Positions 1 through 12,295 are shown, counted from the stretch's first letter. The stretch is 64,000 nucleotides of DNA from Dendrobium chrysotoxum (GCA_019925795.1 CM034310.1:20232764-20296763); one strand, 5' to 3'. Notes: generated by a model from the sequence alone, not told the origin. A program made the numbers and translations.

Positions 1-1925
1 ATCCTAGCAATCCTCCTGTTGGCCGGTCCTAGCAACAGCTCCTCTTGGCCCAATCTTTGAGTTTTCTTCTTTTCGCTTGGATAGGTGGAGAAGAGTAAGG
101 ATCTGCTTCATAGAGGTGTGAGGGAGCATCTCTTGCTTAGTTGCTTGGCCGGCCCTAGCAGCTCCAAGAACGGATGGAAGAGATATCCCGTGAGGATGAT
201 TGTGCTGCTGTAACTGGAGGCGTGAGGGAGCAGCTCTTGCTTCCTTGGTCGGCCCTAGCAGCTTCAGGACATAGAGTATGAGGTCTCTACAATGAGAAAA
301 TGAGCGGCTACCCAGGGATCCATCCATCCCCCTTGCAAGCCAACGCCCTAATGCTATTATTAAGATCAAGAGACCATCCTCCCTTCAAAAGTTGATCGGA
401 TGGTTGATATCAAGTGCTTGATTTTTGATAAATTAAAGGGCTGAAGTTTAGAGGATTTTGAGGGATATTTAGGCTTCAAATTGGAACAAAAGAATTGATA
501 AAACATTGAAGTTTTGTTAGAGTTATGTCTTAAATTAATTATTCAAAGTTGATTAAAGATAATTAACATCGATTAAATTTAGATTAAACAAAGACACGTT
601 AAATTGGGTCATTTGAAGCGATTGAGGATAAAACTCCATCGAAATTAATTCAAATTATCTCGAAGGCGCTTGATTAAATTTATTTGAAGAAAATTTGATA
701 TGTTTTGATTAGCTTAAGTTTTGCTCAACATAAGATAACAATCAATTTGAATCAAATTCATAATCGACGGATGCGTCGAGGTGAAACAAATTCAAGTCGA
801 ATCAAACTAAATATTCTCAAGTGCAATGTGTGCAATCTAATCGACCTTAATTAATCTGTATGCGATTCAATGTTAATTTTAAGGACAATCGACGAGATTG
901 ATTATGAGCTAAATTGAAAGATTGATTGACTTGACAATGATTATTTGGTTGAAGACTTGAGGCTGGAGGTTAGAAGATTAAAATCTGATTGATCGGTGGT
1001 TAATTGAAACAATGGTCGTAGATCATCGACTGATGGTGGTCGACATGCTAGATTGATTGACGATAATTGGAAGTTGGAAGATTGAAGGTGATTGAAGGTT
1101 GGACTGGAATTTGGAATCTGAATATTGGAATAAAGATTGAATTGGAAAGTGGAATTGAATTTGATGAGGATTGAATTGGATTTTGACTGGGATTGAAGTC
1201 TGGATTTTGATTGAGGTTTGAATTGAAATTATGGATTAAGGTCTTGATTGAAATTTAGATTGATTTAAATCTGGGTTGATCTAAGATCTGAATCGATCCT
1301 AGGGTCTGGATTGATCTAAAGCCTGGGTAGATTTGAGATTTGAGTTGATTTAAGGTTTCAATTGAATTAATGTCTGAATTGGCTTAAGATTTAAATTAAT
1401 CAAAGGTCTGGATTAATTGGGATTCAAGATTGATTTAGAATAGGGATAGATTAGAATCAAAATTGATCTAATAGTTGGATTGACCCTAAAGACTAAGTAG
1501 ATCTAAGGATTTAGAGTCTGGGAGAATCTCAGGATCTAGAATAAATCTTGGGGTCTGGAATCTAGGAAATATCCTAGGGCTTGAAATCCAAGAGAATCCT
1601 AGGATCAGATTAAAGGATTTTTAGGATCTAGAGTAGATCCTAGGGACTGAAGTCTAGAAAGATCCTAGAGTCTAGAAGTCCTAGGGTCTGGGGTCTAGAA
1701 AAAAAAATCTAAAGTCTAGATTGATCCTAAGATCTAGAAGGATCTAGAGGAATCCTAGGGTCAAGATTAATTTGAAGAGATCCTAGGGTCTAGAGCAGAT
1801 CCTAGGGATTGAAATCTAGGGAGATCCTAGAGTCTAGATTGGTCTTAAGTTGTGTTGATCTGGGGTCAGGATTGAAGTCGGGTCTGGATGGGTCCTACTA
1901 ACCTCATACAAAAATGAGGTCAACA
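1..1925 (-). mobile_element. End of an inverted LTR inserted in an older Tat element (left end outside window)
   Basis: The right edge reads ...GAGGTCAACA at 1916-1925, the reverse complement of TGTTGACCTC, which is how the Tat LTRs at 3117, 14692 and 31270 begin. Directly to its right, GTGGTTAAGG resumes sequence alignable to the internal region of the intact element (about 29870). I infer a minus-oriented LTR (solo, or of an element extending left) inserted in the older one. Inside are direct repeats at about 112-170 and 220-270 (GTGAGGGAGCA...CTCTTGCTT...GGCCCTAGCAGCT) and, at 1500-1850, degenerate short repeats of the type GATCCTAGGGTCTAGA. No convincing gene is seen; the 4-369 minus-strand frame has no recognisable domain. 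The left boundary and TSD cannot be seen. Confidence 0.4.
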
Positions 1926-2428
1926 GTGGTTAAGGATCAAGATACTACTCATGCTTGGTACTATCAACTAAATCCAAAACCTGTAAATCCTTCAATAAAT
2001 CCGTAAAGCACAAAGCGAGGATCGAAGGAACGTTTCTTCAACAAGTCCACAAAAGCACAAAGCAAAGGACCAAAGAAATCATCCCAAAGTTCATGAAAAG
2101 CTTAAAGCTGAACTAAGAGGATTTCGTCATCAACAAGTCCGCTATGCACAAGGCTCTGGATCGATGACTTCTCGCCACTGACCTAAAACAAACCTAAAAG
2201 GTTTAGGTCACCGGCATCTACTCCTTCGTCAAGCCCGCCAAAGCTAGAAGCAAAGGGCCGAAGGTACAAACCACCTGATAAGTCAATAAAGACAAATCAG
2301 GTAATTCTCCATCAATGTCCACGATAAAAAACACAGGGCAGGAGAAATCAAAATCTTATGACTTAATCTAAAGCTACAAAAAGAAGCATCCTAAATATCA
2401 TCTATAAATGTCTCTAAAGATTGGGGGC

Positions 2429-2494
2429 ATTTTAAATATTTATTTGGGTCGATAACGTGCCGCATGCTGAGATCCCCAAATAAATATTTAAAAT
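2429..2494 (+). other. AT-rich hairpin, old element copy
   Basis: The arms ATTTTAAATATTTATTTGGG (2429-2448) and its complement at 2474-2494 flank a GC-rich loop of about 25 nt. It is preceded by TTGGGGGC. Three more copies occur in the young element (28924, 29043, 30357). Confidence 0.8.
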
Positions 2495-3104
2495 TCTTGC
2501 CAAAATACAGTTAAAAGAGGGAGAATGGAAGATCCTCCGTAAACTATATATACATTCATCACAAAGTGCAATCTTGACAAGATACAATTAGTACAAGAGA
2601 CGGCAAAATCCCACATGCTGATGAATCTGCAAAATTCAAATAGATCTCGAACGATATCAGCAATATATCATAAATATTACATTCCTATATGACTGCGGTG
2701 AAGAAAGAGGTGAACATTTATAAAGATGCTGAAAACTAAGGAAACAATGGTACCAAAAGAAGAATAGAAAGTGGCAGTGCTATATACTATCTTTAATCAA
2801 CGAAGTAACACTCAAGGGATCTGAGTATGAAGTACTCTATCACTATCCCAGAATTTCTTCTTGACCAAGAGCAAATATATCAACTATACTAAAGATTACA
2901 AATGCATCTAAAGATCTACAAAGACACGGAGATAAACTCATAGAGATCTATAGAATGACAATCTTAGTGTGACATCCAAGCAAATTTTTTGAAGATCCAC
3001 TAAATGAAAATCTTTGTGTGACATCTAGAGCAAAATATCTGGAGATCCACAGGGGCGATCAGCATACAACAAACGTGATTCGCTCTAGATGCAAACAACA
3101 TTTA

Positions 3105-3116
3105 TTGGGGGGCATT
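3105..3116 (+). other. Polypurine tract of old Tat element
   Basis: TTGGGGGGCATT directly abuts the LTR start TGTTGACC at 3117. The arrangement is the same as 31258-31269 in the young element. It would be the plus-strand primer site in reverse transcription. Confidence 0.7.
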
Positions 3117-5421
3117 TGTTGACCTCCACAGCATATCAAAACAAAAAAAAATTAAATAAAAAAATCTTTGCATACCTGCTCTGCCGCTACCCATACCCAG
3201 ATCTCACTCAAGTCGTGTCTGCCATCGCTATAGTCGTATCTCTGTAGACGGCGCTGTTGTCACTGGCCCATACCCGCATGCGGAGATCTCCTCGATCGCT
3301 GGCCTCGTTCGTGTCGTTAAAAGGAGGCAGAAGCAGAGACTTGAGGGCTGGCTGGCTAATTCGCAACTCCCTCCTCTCCTATTCGCAAACATCCTGAAAC
3401 TCCTGCACTCTTCCTGCAGCAATCGCGACTGACCTCCACCTCAGCCCGTCGCCTCTACCATATCCAAACCCAACTAAGCCTCTTACCTCCATCTCCTACC
3501 CGTTCCACCTACCAGACCAAGCCGAAGCCCCATCTAGACGCCTGGCCAAGCTCCGAGCTGCTCCTGACCTACCAAGCATCAACCGAACTCCATAGCTGAC
3601 CCGACCTCCAATCTCATCCCTCCAAGCCGTTAGTCCATAGAAGAGAAATAGAGAGAAAGAGATAGAAAAAGAATTCCCCTTACCTAGTCGAGCTCTGCCT
3701 CTGCCCTGATCGCAGAATCCTCCAAGCTCTGATCCCTTGCCTTCCTCTTTTGAAGCTGGCGCCTCCTTCGAAGGCGTCACCGCCTGTCAGATCAGAAGTA
3801 GCAACTAGAGCTCGCTCGATTGTGACCAAATCCTTGTTCCCTCTCTGCTCCACAACCAAAAAAAATAATCCCACACGCAAGCAACTACAGCACATATCCG
3901 TTCTCTATTTTAAAAAGGAAAAGAGAAGAAGGGTCGTACTTTGCATTAAGTTGTAGCTTTACAGCTCATTCCATCCCCACGTTTTTCTCACTACAAGCTG
4001 ATTCACACGTCTCCTACATAAGCATCTCTTGTGACTGTCATTTCATCATTCAATCCATTTCTTTCACAGTTTTTTTTATTACAAGCCAAAAAAAAAGATG
4101 ACAGTAAATACTAATGCCATTATTAGTGGTCCTTTTTGTTCCCTCTCATTATTGCTAACTCATCATTGTTATTAGTTAGATTAATATTATCATTAATGTT
4201 ATTGGCTATTATGTGTATATGTTTAAAAAAAAAGAAGCTGTTTATGTCCAATAAACTCACGTGGAAGTCTTCCATTCGCCTGCTTGTTGAGTACATGCAG
4301 ATCCCTTCCCATATGAAATCTGCTACCTATTACAAGTTGTAAAATAACCTTATTCCACTTTACCAGTTCAGCCAAACAGCAGCTGCCATTTTCTCCATTC
4401 AAAGGCCAAAACTCTCACACTCCAAGGCCCATAAACAGCCCTCTAAAACAGCCCCTCTATACTCTCCAAAACAGCCCACCTTTCAATACACTTCAGCAGC
4501 CCATCACCCCAAAGTCCACACATTATCTCAAGCCCACATTCATAGCTCAAAACCCACTGTAATCTAGCCCACTTAGCTATTTTAAGTGAATAAAAAAATA
4601 GCACATAATTGAGCCCACTACCATCTCATACTTCAAAACAACAAAAAGGGAAGAAAAGCCCATCTCAATTCAGCCTATTATTTCTCCCACTCCATCAATC
4701 CGTCTAAAATCAGTGAGCTGTAGGAAAAATTATAGTCCATCCACTCTACTCCAACCCACTTTCCAACATTCAAAAGCCCACTAAGCAATTCAATAAACCC
4801 CACTCCGTAAACATAGCAATCAAAATCTACACCTCCACTCATCCTTCAAAGCCCCAAAGCCCATTAATTTTTTCCCATCACCTGCAGCTTTTAGTCTCTC
4901 TATTTCCACAAAAACAAATCATTTCTCCTTAACTAAACCAATTTCCATTCAAGCCAAGCCCAAAACTGAAAATAGTAAGTGTCGTTTGTGAACGTTGGTT
5001 GTTATCGTTGAGTTACATGTTTACTATTTAGTGTTAAATTAGTGTTATTGTTAGTCAATTTTGTCAGTTATTTACATTGTCATTTACATTGTGTTATTAT
5101 TATTGGAGGTATTTGTGCATATGTGTGTGCTTGTACAAACAAAAAGAGGAAGTTTGAGAAAATAAAGATGGTGGTAAATGATAAATAAAGAAAAGTGGTG
5201 AACAAAAAGAGAGGGGAAAAGAAGTTTTTTTTTTTTTAAAAAGAGAGATAAGTTTTAAGAAAAAGAGAAAATAGCCAAAAAAAGAGAGAAATACAAAAGA
5301 AATGCTCTTCTCTCCTCTTCCCTTGATCTGCGTGCCAAACCTCACCAGTCGCCAAGGTATAGCCTCCTAAACTTCAAAAACTCGTTCTCGGCGCTCGCAG
5401 CGTGGTGAAAGACCACCCATG

Positions 5422-5775
5422 CGTGCTTTTCTTAGCACGGTGGGAGGAAATTCGTCGTGACGTTAGTGGCGAGGCGGGTAATCCCCCCTAAAGTCCTATT
5501 TTTGGTGTTCGTGGGGCGCCAAGGGACCACCCATGCATGCTTTCTTAGCGTGGTGGGAGGGAACTTGGTGCGGCGCTTACAACGAGGTGGGCAATCCCCG
5601 TGCGCGCTTTTCTTAGCACGGCGAGGCAAAACATAAGTACCCGAATGCGAGGAAAAACTGCTGTTTCACGCATGTACTCTCGAAGACAAATGCACGCCTT
5701 TCTTGGCGTGGTGGATGATAAAGACTACGACTGCGGTGTCCCACGACATCAACCGTGCACGTCTTTCTTGACGTG
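5422..5775 (+). repeat. Five-hairpin array in old Tat LTR
   Basis: There are five short stem-loops at 5422-5439, 5536-5552, 5603-5620, 5693-5710 and 5758-5775. Each is a stem of about 6 bp around a TTTCTT-type loop, usually followed by a GTGG/GGTGGGA-like tail. Their stems differ (CGTGCT/AGCACG, CATGCT/AGCGTG, CGCGCT/AGCACG, CACGCC/GGCGTG, CACGTC/GACGTG). Three pair perfectly, one has a G.T wobble and one a single mismatch. The array matches five hairpins in the same order in the young LTR (15906-16276). Confidence 0.8.
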
Positions 5776-6881
5776 GCGGGCAGGCTATGACTCTTGGTTT
5801 TTTCCCTAAACGGGGGAGACGCCGGGAGGCTGCCGAAATTCAGAGCAAATTCAAGGGACTTGGACAAAAATCTTGGAGCCTGATTTAGACATAATTCAAA
5901 CATAAGATCAAACTCAAATCAAACTTAAAATAAAATTTAATCAAATGATGATTGAATGGAATCAGATTTGGACTCAATTTTGGACTTGAACTTATGTTTT
6001 GAACTCAAAAGGAGGAATGAACCTAAACTCATCTTGAACTTGATTGAAGAAAATTTGGACTAAATTTGATTGAATTCAAAGAACTAATTCAAACTTGATT
6101 CAAATTTGATCAAATGAACTTGAATTGAGCAAGATCATTTGAGACTTATGAACTTAGTTTGAACCAAGTGAGAGGGACCCAGACTTGTCACTCAAACAAC
6201 AAGAAGCTTGAATTTGAAAGTGATACAAGGCACTTGATGGATTACAAAGGACTACACTCAAACTCAATTTGGGTATTAAGTGAACTTGAACTTACATTTG
6301 ATTTGAAAGTTAAGTGACGTGAGTAAAGATTTGAATAATTTGAACTCAAGTAGAGACTTGGGTTGGATCGCAAAGAACATAAATCAAACTCTACCAACAA
6401 GAACTTGATTGGACGAAGAACTTGATTTGAAGTTGGACTTGAGAAAAATAAAAAAAAAAAACTCCTGGACAGCAGGGAACCTCTCCTTGAGCTCAAATGA
6501 CTTGAGCTCGATTTGAATGCAAAATAGCAAAAGACTTGAGCTCAATATAAACAAATAAGAACTCAAATGAACTAAGTACAAGGAGTTTGACATGAACTCA
6601 AGTTGGATCCAAATTTAAGCAAATTACAAAGTTGTTGCAAATCTGGTTTTGATGATGACAAACATGTTTCCAGTGTGTTTTGCTTGGCTAACCCGTTTCA
6701 AGCACAAAAGATCACGAGCCACTCAAGCCAACTCAAGATCGGGTCCAAGTGTGTCCAATATATGATTTTTTTTTATTGAGTCAATTGTAATGTAACTGAT
6801 CCCCTAGCTAAGTAACCTTGCACACACACACTCAGGGGGAGAGCTTGAGTGAATTAGAGTTTCTGTTCATTTTTTGTTCAG

Positions 6882-7555
6882 ATCGTCCTGGACGATATTC
6901 ACATCGTCCTGGACGATCAGGTAAAAATAGAAACCCTAATTAGGGCGACCAAGTTAAGTGAGTCTGGTTAAGCAGATCGTCCTGGACGATATTGGGATCG
7001 TACGGGACGATATGCTCAAATCAGAAATTCTCAGCTGCCAGAACAAGTTAGGTAAGTTTTTATTTTAAGTTATTTGGTCTGATCGTCCCGGACGATACGT
7101 GTATCGTCCTGGACGATTCTGTACAACCATGCCTAAATTAGTCTGGTAATTAAGGAAAGCAATTAATTTTTAATTGATACGATCATATCATCCTGGACAA
7201 TCGCAGGATCGTCCCGGACGATCATGATCGTCTAGTGCATTTCAGCTGTATGACCCGAACTGTGTACAGGATGATTTGGGAACTTTTTGAACTAATCATA
7301 CAGGACGATGTCCCTATCGTCCTAGACGATCAAGTCATTTTTTGGTCGTCCAGCATAAGTTTTTCTGGACGACCCGAACTGTCTTCTGGACGATACTCCA
7401 CATTTTGCACTAATCATCCTAGACGATCGCAGGATCGTACGGGACGATATGATCAATTTTGTCTACTGATCGTCCAGAAGAGCCAAATCGTCCAGGCTAA
7501 ATCAGCTGTTTTTGAACTGATCGTACAGGACGATCTGTCGGTCGTCCTGGATGAT
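6882..7555 (+). repeat. Seven modules of paired dyad sites, 21-bp phased
   Basis: The 15-bp dyad consensus is ATCGTCC-N-GGACGAT. Site starts in pairs are 6882/6903, 6976/6997, 7082/7103, 7187/7208, 7295/7316, 7413/7434 and 7520/7541. The within-pair offset is 21 bp in all seven, and modules recur every 94-118 bp (mostly 105-108). Spacers between modules are not conserved. Additional half-site arrangements occur at 7343-7377 and 7469-7500. The array lies 45-720 bp upstream of the TATA box at 7599, so I infer a U3 enhancer/operator-like array. The binding protein is unknown. Confidence 0.85.
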
Positions 7556-7598
7556 CTTGGCCGACCAGTTGAGATTTAGGGCAAATTTTAAGCCCTCC

Positions 7599-7607
7599 TA
7601 TAAAATA
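7599..7607 (+). promoter_or_regulatory. TATA box of the copia-type LTR
   Basis: TATAAAATA lies just downstream of the dyad array and is followed by a leader-like region containing CCCTAGAGAGAGAG. It is the best-placed core promoter in this LTR, inferred from sequence only. Confidence 0.5.
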
Positions 7608-10600
7608 ACTTTTTCTTAAAATAAGAAAAATCTTTTGCCACCTTCCTTCCCAGAGAAACCCTAGAGAGAGAGAGAGTTGGGAGAGAGAGAGAGGATCTTA
7701 TGAGGGGGAGTTAGTGAGAGATTCACTAAGGTTGCTCCAAGCACGGATCAGAGTCGTCTTCTTTGCTCGTCGTCTTTCGTCTAGTTGGTGTTCGTCGTGG
7801 GAGGATCGTTCGCAAGAAGATCCGGGGTTCTCTGCCCTCTTCAGGTGGAAGCAAAAGGAGTTTGAAGGCTCTCTACCTGCTTTAGGAGGAAGCAAAATGA
7901 GGTCGGATTCTCTGCCCCACCATGTGGTGAAAAAGAGGTCTTGTACAGGCTTCTCCGCTTTGCTGTGGGAGCAAAAGGAGAGACACTTTTTGTTTAGTGC
8001 AATACCCGAAGGGGAGCCTCCGGGGAGTGGACGTATGTCAAGTTGACCGAACCACTATAAAATCTGGTTTGCTTTTCTGATTCAGTTTTGCACTTTACTT
8101 TTTGATATTAACTGCGTGGGTGAATATCTGAGATTGATCTTTTCGCTCTTGTTTAATTGTTTCCCCTGCTAAGTATCGAAAAGATTTTTTCATTGTTGTC
8201 GTGAAATTTTTAAATAACCAATTCACCCCCCCTCATGGTTAGCCTCGAGACTAGTTCACTAGGGCTTAACATCCCTATCAAACTTTCAAAAGTGTGTGGA
8301 CTTGGCATCGAACACTCAACAAAAATTTGAACTCAAGCAAGAATTTGAATATGAATCGAATTTGATTTGAACTTCCACTCAAACTCAGTCTAGAACCTAA
8401 ACTCAAGATTGAACCTATTTTGAACTTGCTTATGAGTTGAATAACATGGAACTTATTACATACAAAGAATAATATGTTGCAACAGAATTCGAATATTGAA
8501 TGAGCAACATTCAATGCTTAAAACTGAACTCGTAATTCGGCAAGATGACAAATTAACCATGCAAGCAAGGATCAAGGGGAGAATATAATAATGTGCTTGT
8601 AACTGACAAATACAAGACTTCTAATGGAATATTGAGAGGTGATCATATCAATTAGAATGTAAATTCCAATCAGTAAATGATATCAAGTTTATCATGCATA
8701 CTACAAGTCACATTTCAAGGGCAAGAGTTCACAAATATAGTTTTCCTACAAGCAAGATAAGAGGATTAAAAAGGAAATGGCTCATTTGTTATCGATGCAA
8801 TTACAATTATTCCTGATCATACCGAGAAGTAGGAACTAATGTTCAGTAGACAGAAAGGAGCCTTTACAAACCATTGTAAAAGTTTTCTTTATGCATGCAA
8901 CACCCCATTTGTAAGTGGAAAGAGAAATTTGTGATAATTCCCAGAAGACAAGGATAATAGATTTCTGATGAAAGTGTTAATACAAAAATAAATAACGAGC
9001 ATCTGTGAACCATGAAGAATCCTTGATCCATGTTCGATGAACTATCCACAAGTAAATGCAAAGTGTTTATCAAATGCTAATGCTCGCTAGTAGTACTGAA
9101 GAATTGAAATTTTTTTAAATAATTTGCCTACATATGATGATAAAAGATCTGCAATACATATAATCTCTCTACAAATACAGACATATGCTCCACATATCAT
9201 CTGTGGGTAGATACATAAAGACTTCAGTAAGTGCAGTATCATGTAGTCAATTTCAATCTGTGAATGAATACATCCACCTACCCACCTGCAGCAGTAGCAG
9301 ATGTACTGCAAGGACCAAAAACCACAATAAATGCAAGCATCTACGGGTTAAAGCAAGGGTTTCGTTAGTGCACTACAACCCACCTACAGAAAGCAACCAA
9401 CAGTACACGACAGTCTACCTGTGTAAAGAAGCAAACAACTCAGTTCACAAGCTGCTGTATAACGCCACCGAATCTGCAACACTTGTACAAGCAGACAGAA
9501 GGCGTCTACGAGCTCCTAAAACAGAATGCTACATTCAAATGGCAGTCGCCCGTACAACTAAAAAATCCCAAAAATGTCCCCGCACGTGCACTATAATTTA
9601 TATATACATAGGTACATAAAAAGGGGGCACGTGCGATCATACAACCCGCATGGGCCCCGACGAGCGTGTTATTGGTACACATGTGACGTCTAGGGATGTT
9701 GTGCGGGTCAATAAATTTGAACCCGATCTTCCTAAGACAAGTAAATAGGAGTCGACAAGTTTCAACAAATAATCATAAAATACCCCCAAACACCCGCATG
9801 GGCCCCGGCGAGCATGTTATTGGTACACACGTGACGTCTAGGGATGCTGCACGTGTCAATGAGTGAATTCAGGTTCGAACCCGATCGTTCTATAAAGGCC
9901 AATAGGAGTCGACAGGGTTCGAACCATCAAATAAATATACAGTTGTGGCAACCTATATATTTGTTTTAATACGTCCATATTAGGCCTTCAAGGCCTATAA
10001 TCAAGAGAATTCACTTATAGAGGCACAAAGCCTATGAGATTCGATCCTCTGTCAATTGCTAGACAGAGTTGACAAGGTTCAAAACATAAAAAATATGAAA
10101 AACCCCATACCCCGATGATGGCCTTGTTGAATGCAAATCTCAATTGGAGGGATCCACACAGATCATTCAAATACAACCCAAATACCCAAAACTTCAAAAC
10201 TCCACAAACATTCCCAAAATCCCAAACTCCAAAAATATTTAAAAATTAAATCCAACTATCAAAACACTTAAAGCAAAACACATCCACCCTCCGCAACAGT
10301 TTGCCGAGGTGGGCAAATTTGAAAATAACTGTAGCTCACAAAGAGCTAATTCCTGGTCGAAAATATCACTAGGATCCATTCTCAAACAATCTCCTGCCAG
10401 CAAGGACGTGGTACGAGTCCTCTAACCGGTAGTTTCACCGCCAAATGGCACTGCAGGATAAACGGTTATGACTCGGGGCCCTCTGAACCAGGTGGTCGCC
10501 ACCAAATGGCACCATTATATTATGGTTATGGCCAGAGCCCGTATGCTCCCCAATGGCATCAAATCATTGAGATATGAATCAATAGGATATGATTGATAGG

Positions 10601-11783
10601 GCACAAAGCCCTCTGTTAGCTAAGGTGGATTCAAATTTGTCCCCTTAGACAAACACTCCCCCCAGGTCTACAAGGTACCCTTGGACGAAGCAACTCATGG
10701 CTACCGACAAGGACCCTTCTGTCAGGTTGGGTCAACCACCTCCTCTGACTAAGTAGACCAGGGACCACGATGGCCCGTGATGACGGAACCATGGGATCTT
10801 GATCGGGTCCTTCATCCATTCCCCCACCATCCGCTTTAAGTGCACGATGGTGAAATTTCTATTTTTAAATATCAAACCTTTCAGTACCCCAAACTCGTGC
10901 TGCTACTATATGCCAGATAATGCATATTTCTTACATATCTGATTGACGACTAGCCTTAATCGAAAGTTCTCTCTCATGATCAAGAGGGGTAATTAACTAT
11001 AGGGGCTTGCGCCTATAGGAAACCAGAACTCAGATCATAAAGTCCTCGCAAAATGAGGGCGAAATCTCTGGGTAGTGTCTCATCTACAAACCCATCTGCC
11101 TTCCAAAATTTACCCGGAACTTAATTTTGTTAAAACTCCCCCCGAAGAAAAGCAAAAAGCGGGCGGAGGCCGGGGTCAAATTTTCGGAGCCCACAATATA
11201 ATGATTTTCTACCTTACTGAATGCTATCTTCACATATATACATTCTATTATGCAACGTCATCATTCTATTACTCTGTGCTAGTCTTCATCAATTCGCTAT
11301 TTTTGTTGGTCTTGCTCTATGTTTCGACATTTTGCAAGTTGTGGAACATGTGCTTTTGAGCATTATTGATCCAAAACTCTCTTGCATGTTAGTTATCTAT
11401 TAAAATTTTGGCACATTGGCCGTAGTAGGAGAAATTATTATGTAATGAGTCCAGAAGTAGAGTTGCATCTCGAATCAAATCGAAACATATGGTCAATACA
11501 CACTAACACGTGGCCAATACATAATTTTTTATATTACTATGTATTAGCTGTGTACTAAACACAGTTAATATACAATAATATAAAAACTATCTATTTGCCA
11601 TGTGTTCATATTTGATTGGAATTCAGACACAACTCTACCTCGGGACTCCGCACATAGTAATTTCTCAGGGAGCTCTGTACCACTCTTTCTGGGGGAGGCA
11701 TTCTTTATTCATATACTAATTATTGGGAGCTCTATACCAGTCTTTTTCAAGGCAATATTATATTTCTTCTTTGGTTAGATAAA

Positions 11784-11904
11784 TTTGGCTTCATTTGGGA
11801 CATCTTTCTTCCTGCTTCTTGAAGTAATTTTTTAATTTAAAAAATTTTATAATTGAAAATTGTTTTAAAAAATAATAAAAAAAGGTGTCCCAAACGAAGC
11901 CAAA
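11784..11904. mobile_element. Foldback MITE (GGCTTCGTTTGGGACAGC family)
   Basis: It starts TTTGGCTTCATTTGGGACA and ends TGTCCCAAACGAAGCCAAA, an inverted repeat with an AT-rich centre, about 120 bp. Related copies are at 46195-46326, 46327-46455 and 48053-48185. Confidence 0.7.
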
Positions 11905-11959
11905 GTCCATAAATTATTTTACGTGCCACACAGATGCTATCGTTATTTTAAAAATTAAG

Positions 11960-12295
11960 GGATTTACATACATACCACTTTATACTACTCTAGTTATATA
12001 TATAACACTTAAAATTTTAATATTACATACATACCATCTTATATTATTTTAATATCAAATATGCCACCCATATTTCATTCCCACCACGTATATATTTCAT
12101 TCATATCACCCATATTTGATATGAAAGTGAACTATATGTGATATGTATGTAATATTAAAATTTTAGGTGTTAGATATATAAATAGAGCATTATATAATTT
12201 TAGGTGTTAGATATATAAATATGATATTAAAATAATATAAGATGGTATGTATGTAATATTAAAATTTTAGGTGTTAGATATATAAATAAAGTATG
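11960..12295. repeat. AT-rich foldback upstream of the oxidase gene
   Basis: The left part reads TTACATACATACCA...CTTAAAATTTTAATATTAC. The right part carries GGTATGTATGTAATATTAAAATTTTAGG and its repeats in inverse orientation. The right arm is itself duplicated (about 12145 and 12243, each with GTATGTAATATTAAAATTTT). It looks like a MITE-like inverted-repeat element, with unclear ends. Confidence 0.55.

Larger units (their letters stand above)
1926..3116 (+). mobile_element. 3' internal remnant of old Tat-lineage (Ty3/gypsy) element
   Basis: It aligns by eye to 29870-31269 of the intact element: GTGGTTAAGGATCAAGATACTA, the repeated 'caacaagtccgc...aaagcacaaagc' stretches, the AT-rich hairpin (2429-2494), the 'tgacatctagag...' stretch, and finally the polypurine-like TTGGGGGGCATT at about 3105-3116 just before the LTR. 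It is non-coding 3' internal sequence. The pol genes of this element lie left of the window or are lost. Confidence 0.75.
6633..8271 (+). mobile_element. Probable solo LTR of a Ty1/copia (SIRE/Maximus-like) element
   Basis: It starts TGTTGCAAATCTGGTTTTGATG and ends in a CAATTCACCCCCCCT-type tract followed by ...GGCTTAACA. These features are familiar from LTRs of the SIRE/Maximus copia lineage. A TATA box lies at 7599. It interrupts the collinearity of the old Tat LTR, and no copia coding region adjoins it, hence a solo LTR. The 3' limit is approximate (8271 or a few bases later), and I could not see a clean 5-bp TSD. The frame at 7714-8046 lies in the putative transcribed leader and shows no domain. 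Confidence 0.55.
3117..11195 (+). mobile_element. Old, diverged Tat-lineage LTR carrying a nested insertion
   Basis: It begins TGTTGACCTC and ends GGAGCCCACA, the same termini as the 4,849-bp LTRs of the intact element. Collinear blocks are 5305-5850 (hairpin array, ACGGGGGAGA...GCCGAAAT), 9600-9960 (tandem G-box units) and 10290-11195 (very similar to 18620-19540). Its span of 8,079 bp is explained by a 1.6-kb nested LTR (6633-8271) and by extra sequence around 3950-5000 that I do not recognise. The following five bases, ATATA, would be its TSD, but the 5' partner is not in the window. It ends 1.7 kb upstream of the oxidase start codon. Confidence 0.75.

Noticed and set aside
4..369. 121-residue minus-strand frame at the window start
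   Set aside because: Lies in the inverted LTR-like sequence with short direct repeats; no domain.
6882..7555. CRISPR array or tRNA cluster
   Set aside because: Plant nuclear context, dyad repeats in pairs with unequal spacers, no cloverleaf; a regulatory or structural array fits better.
9185..9619. 144-residue frame in the old LTR
   Set aside because: Inside LTR sequence collinear with 17700-17960, no domain and not conserved as a frame there.
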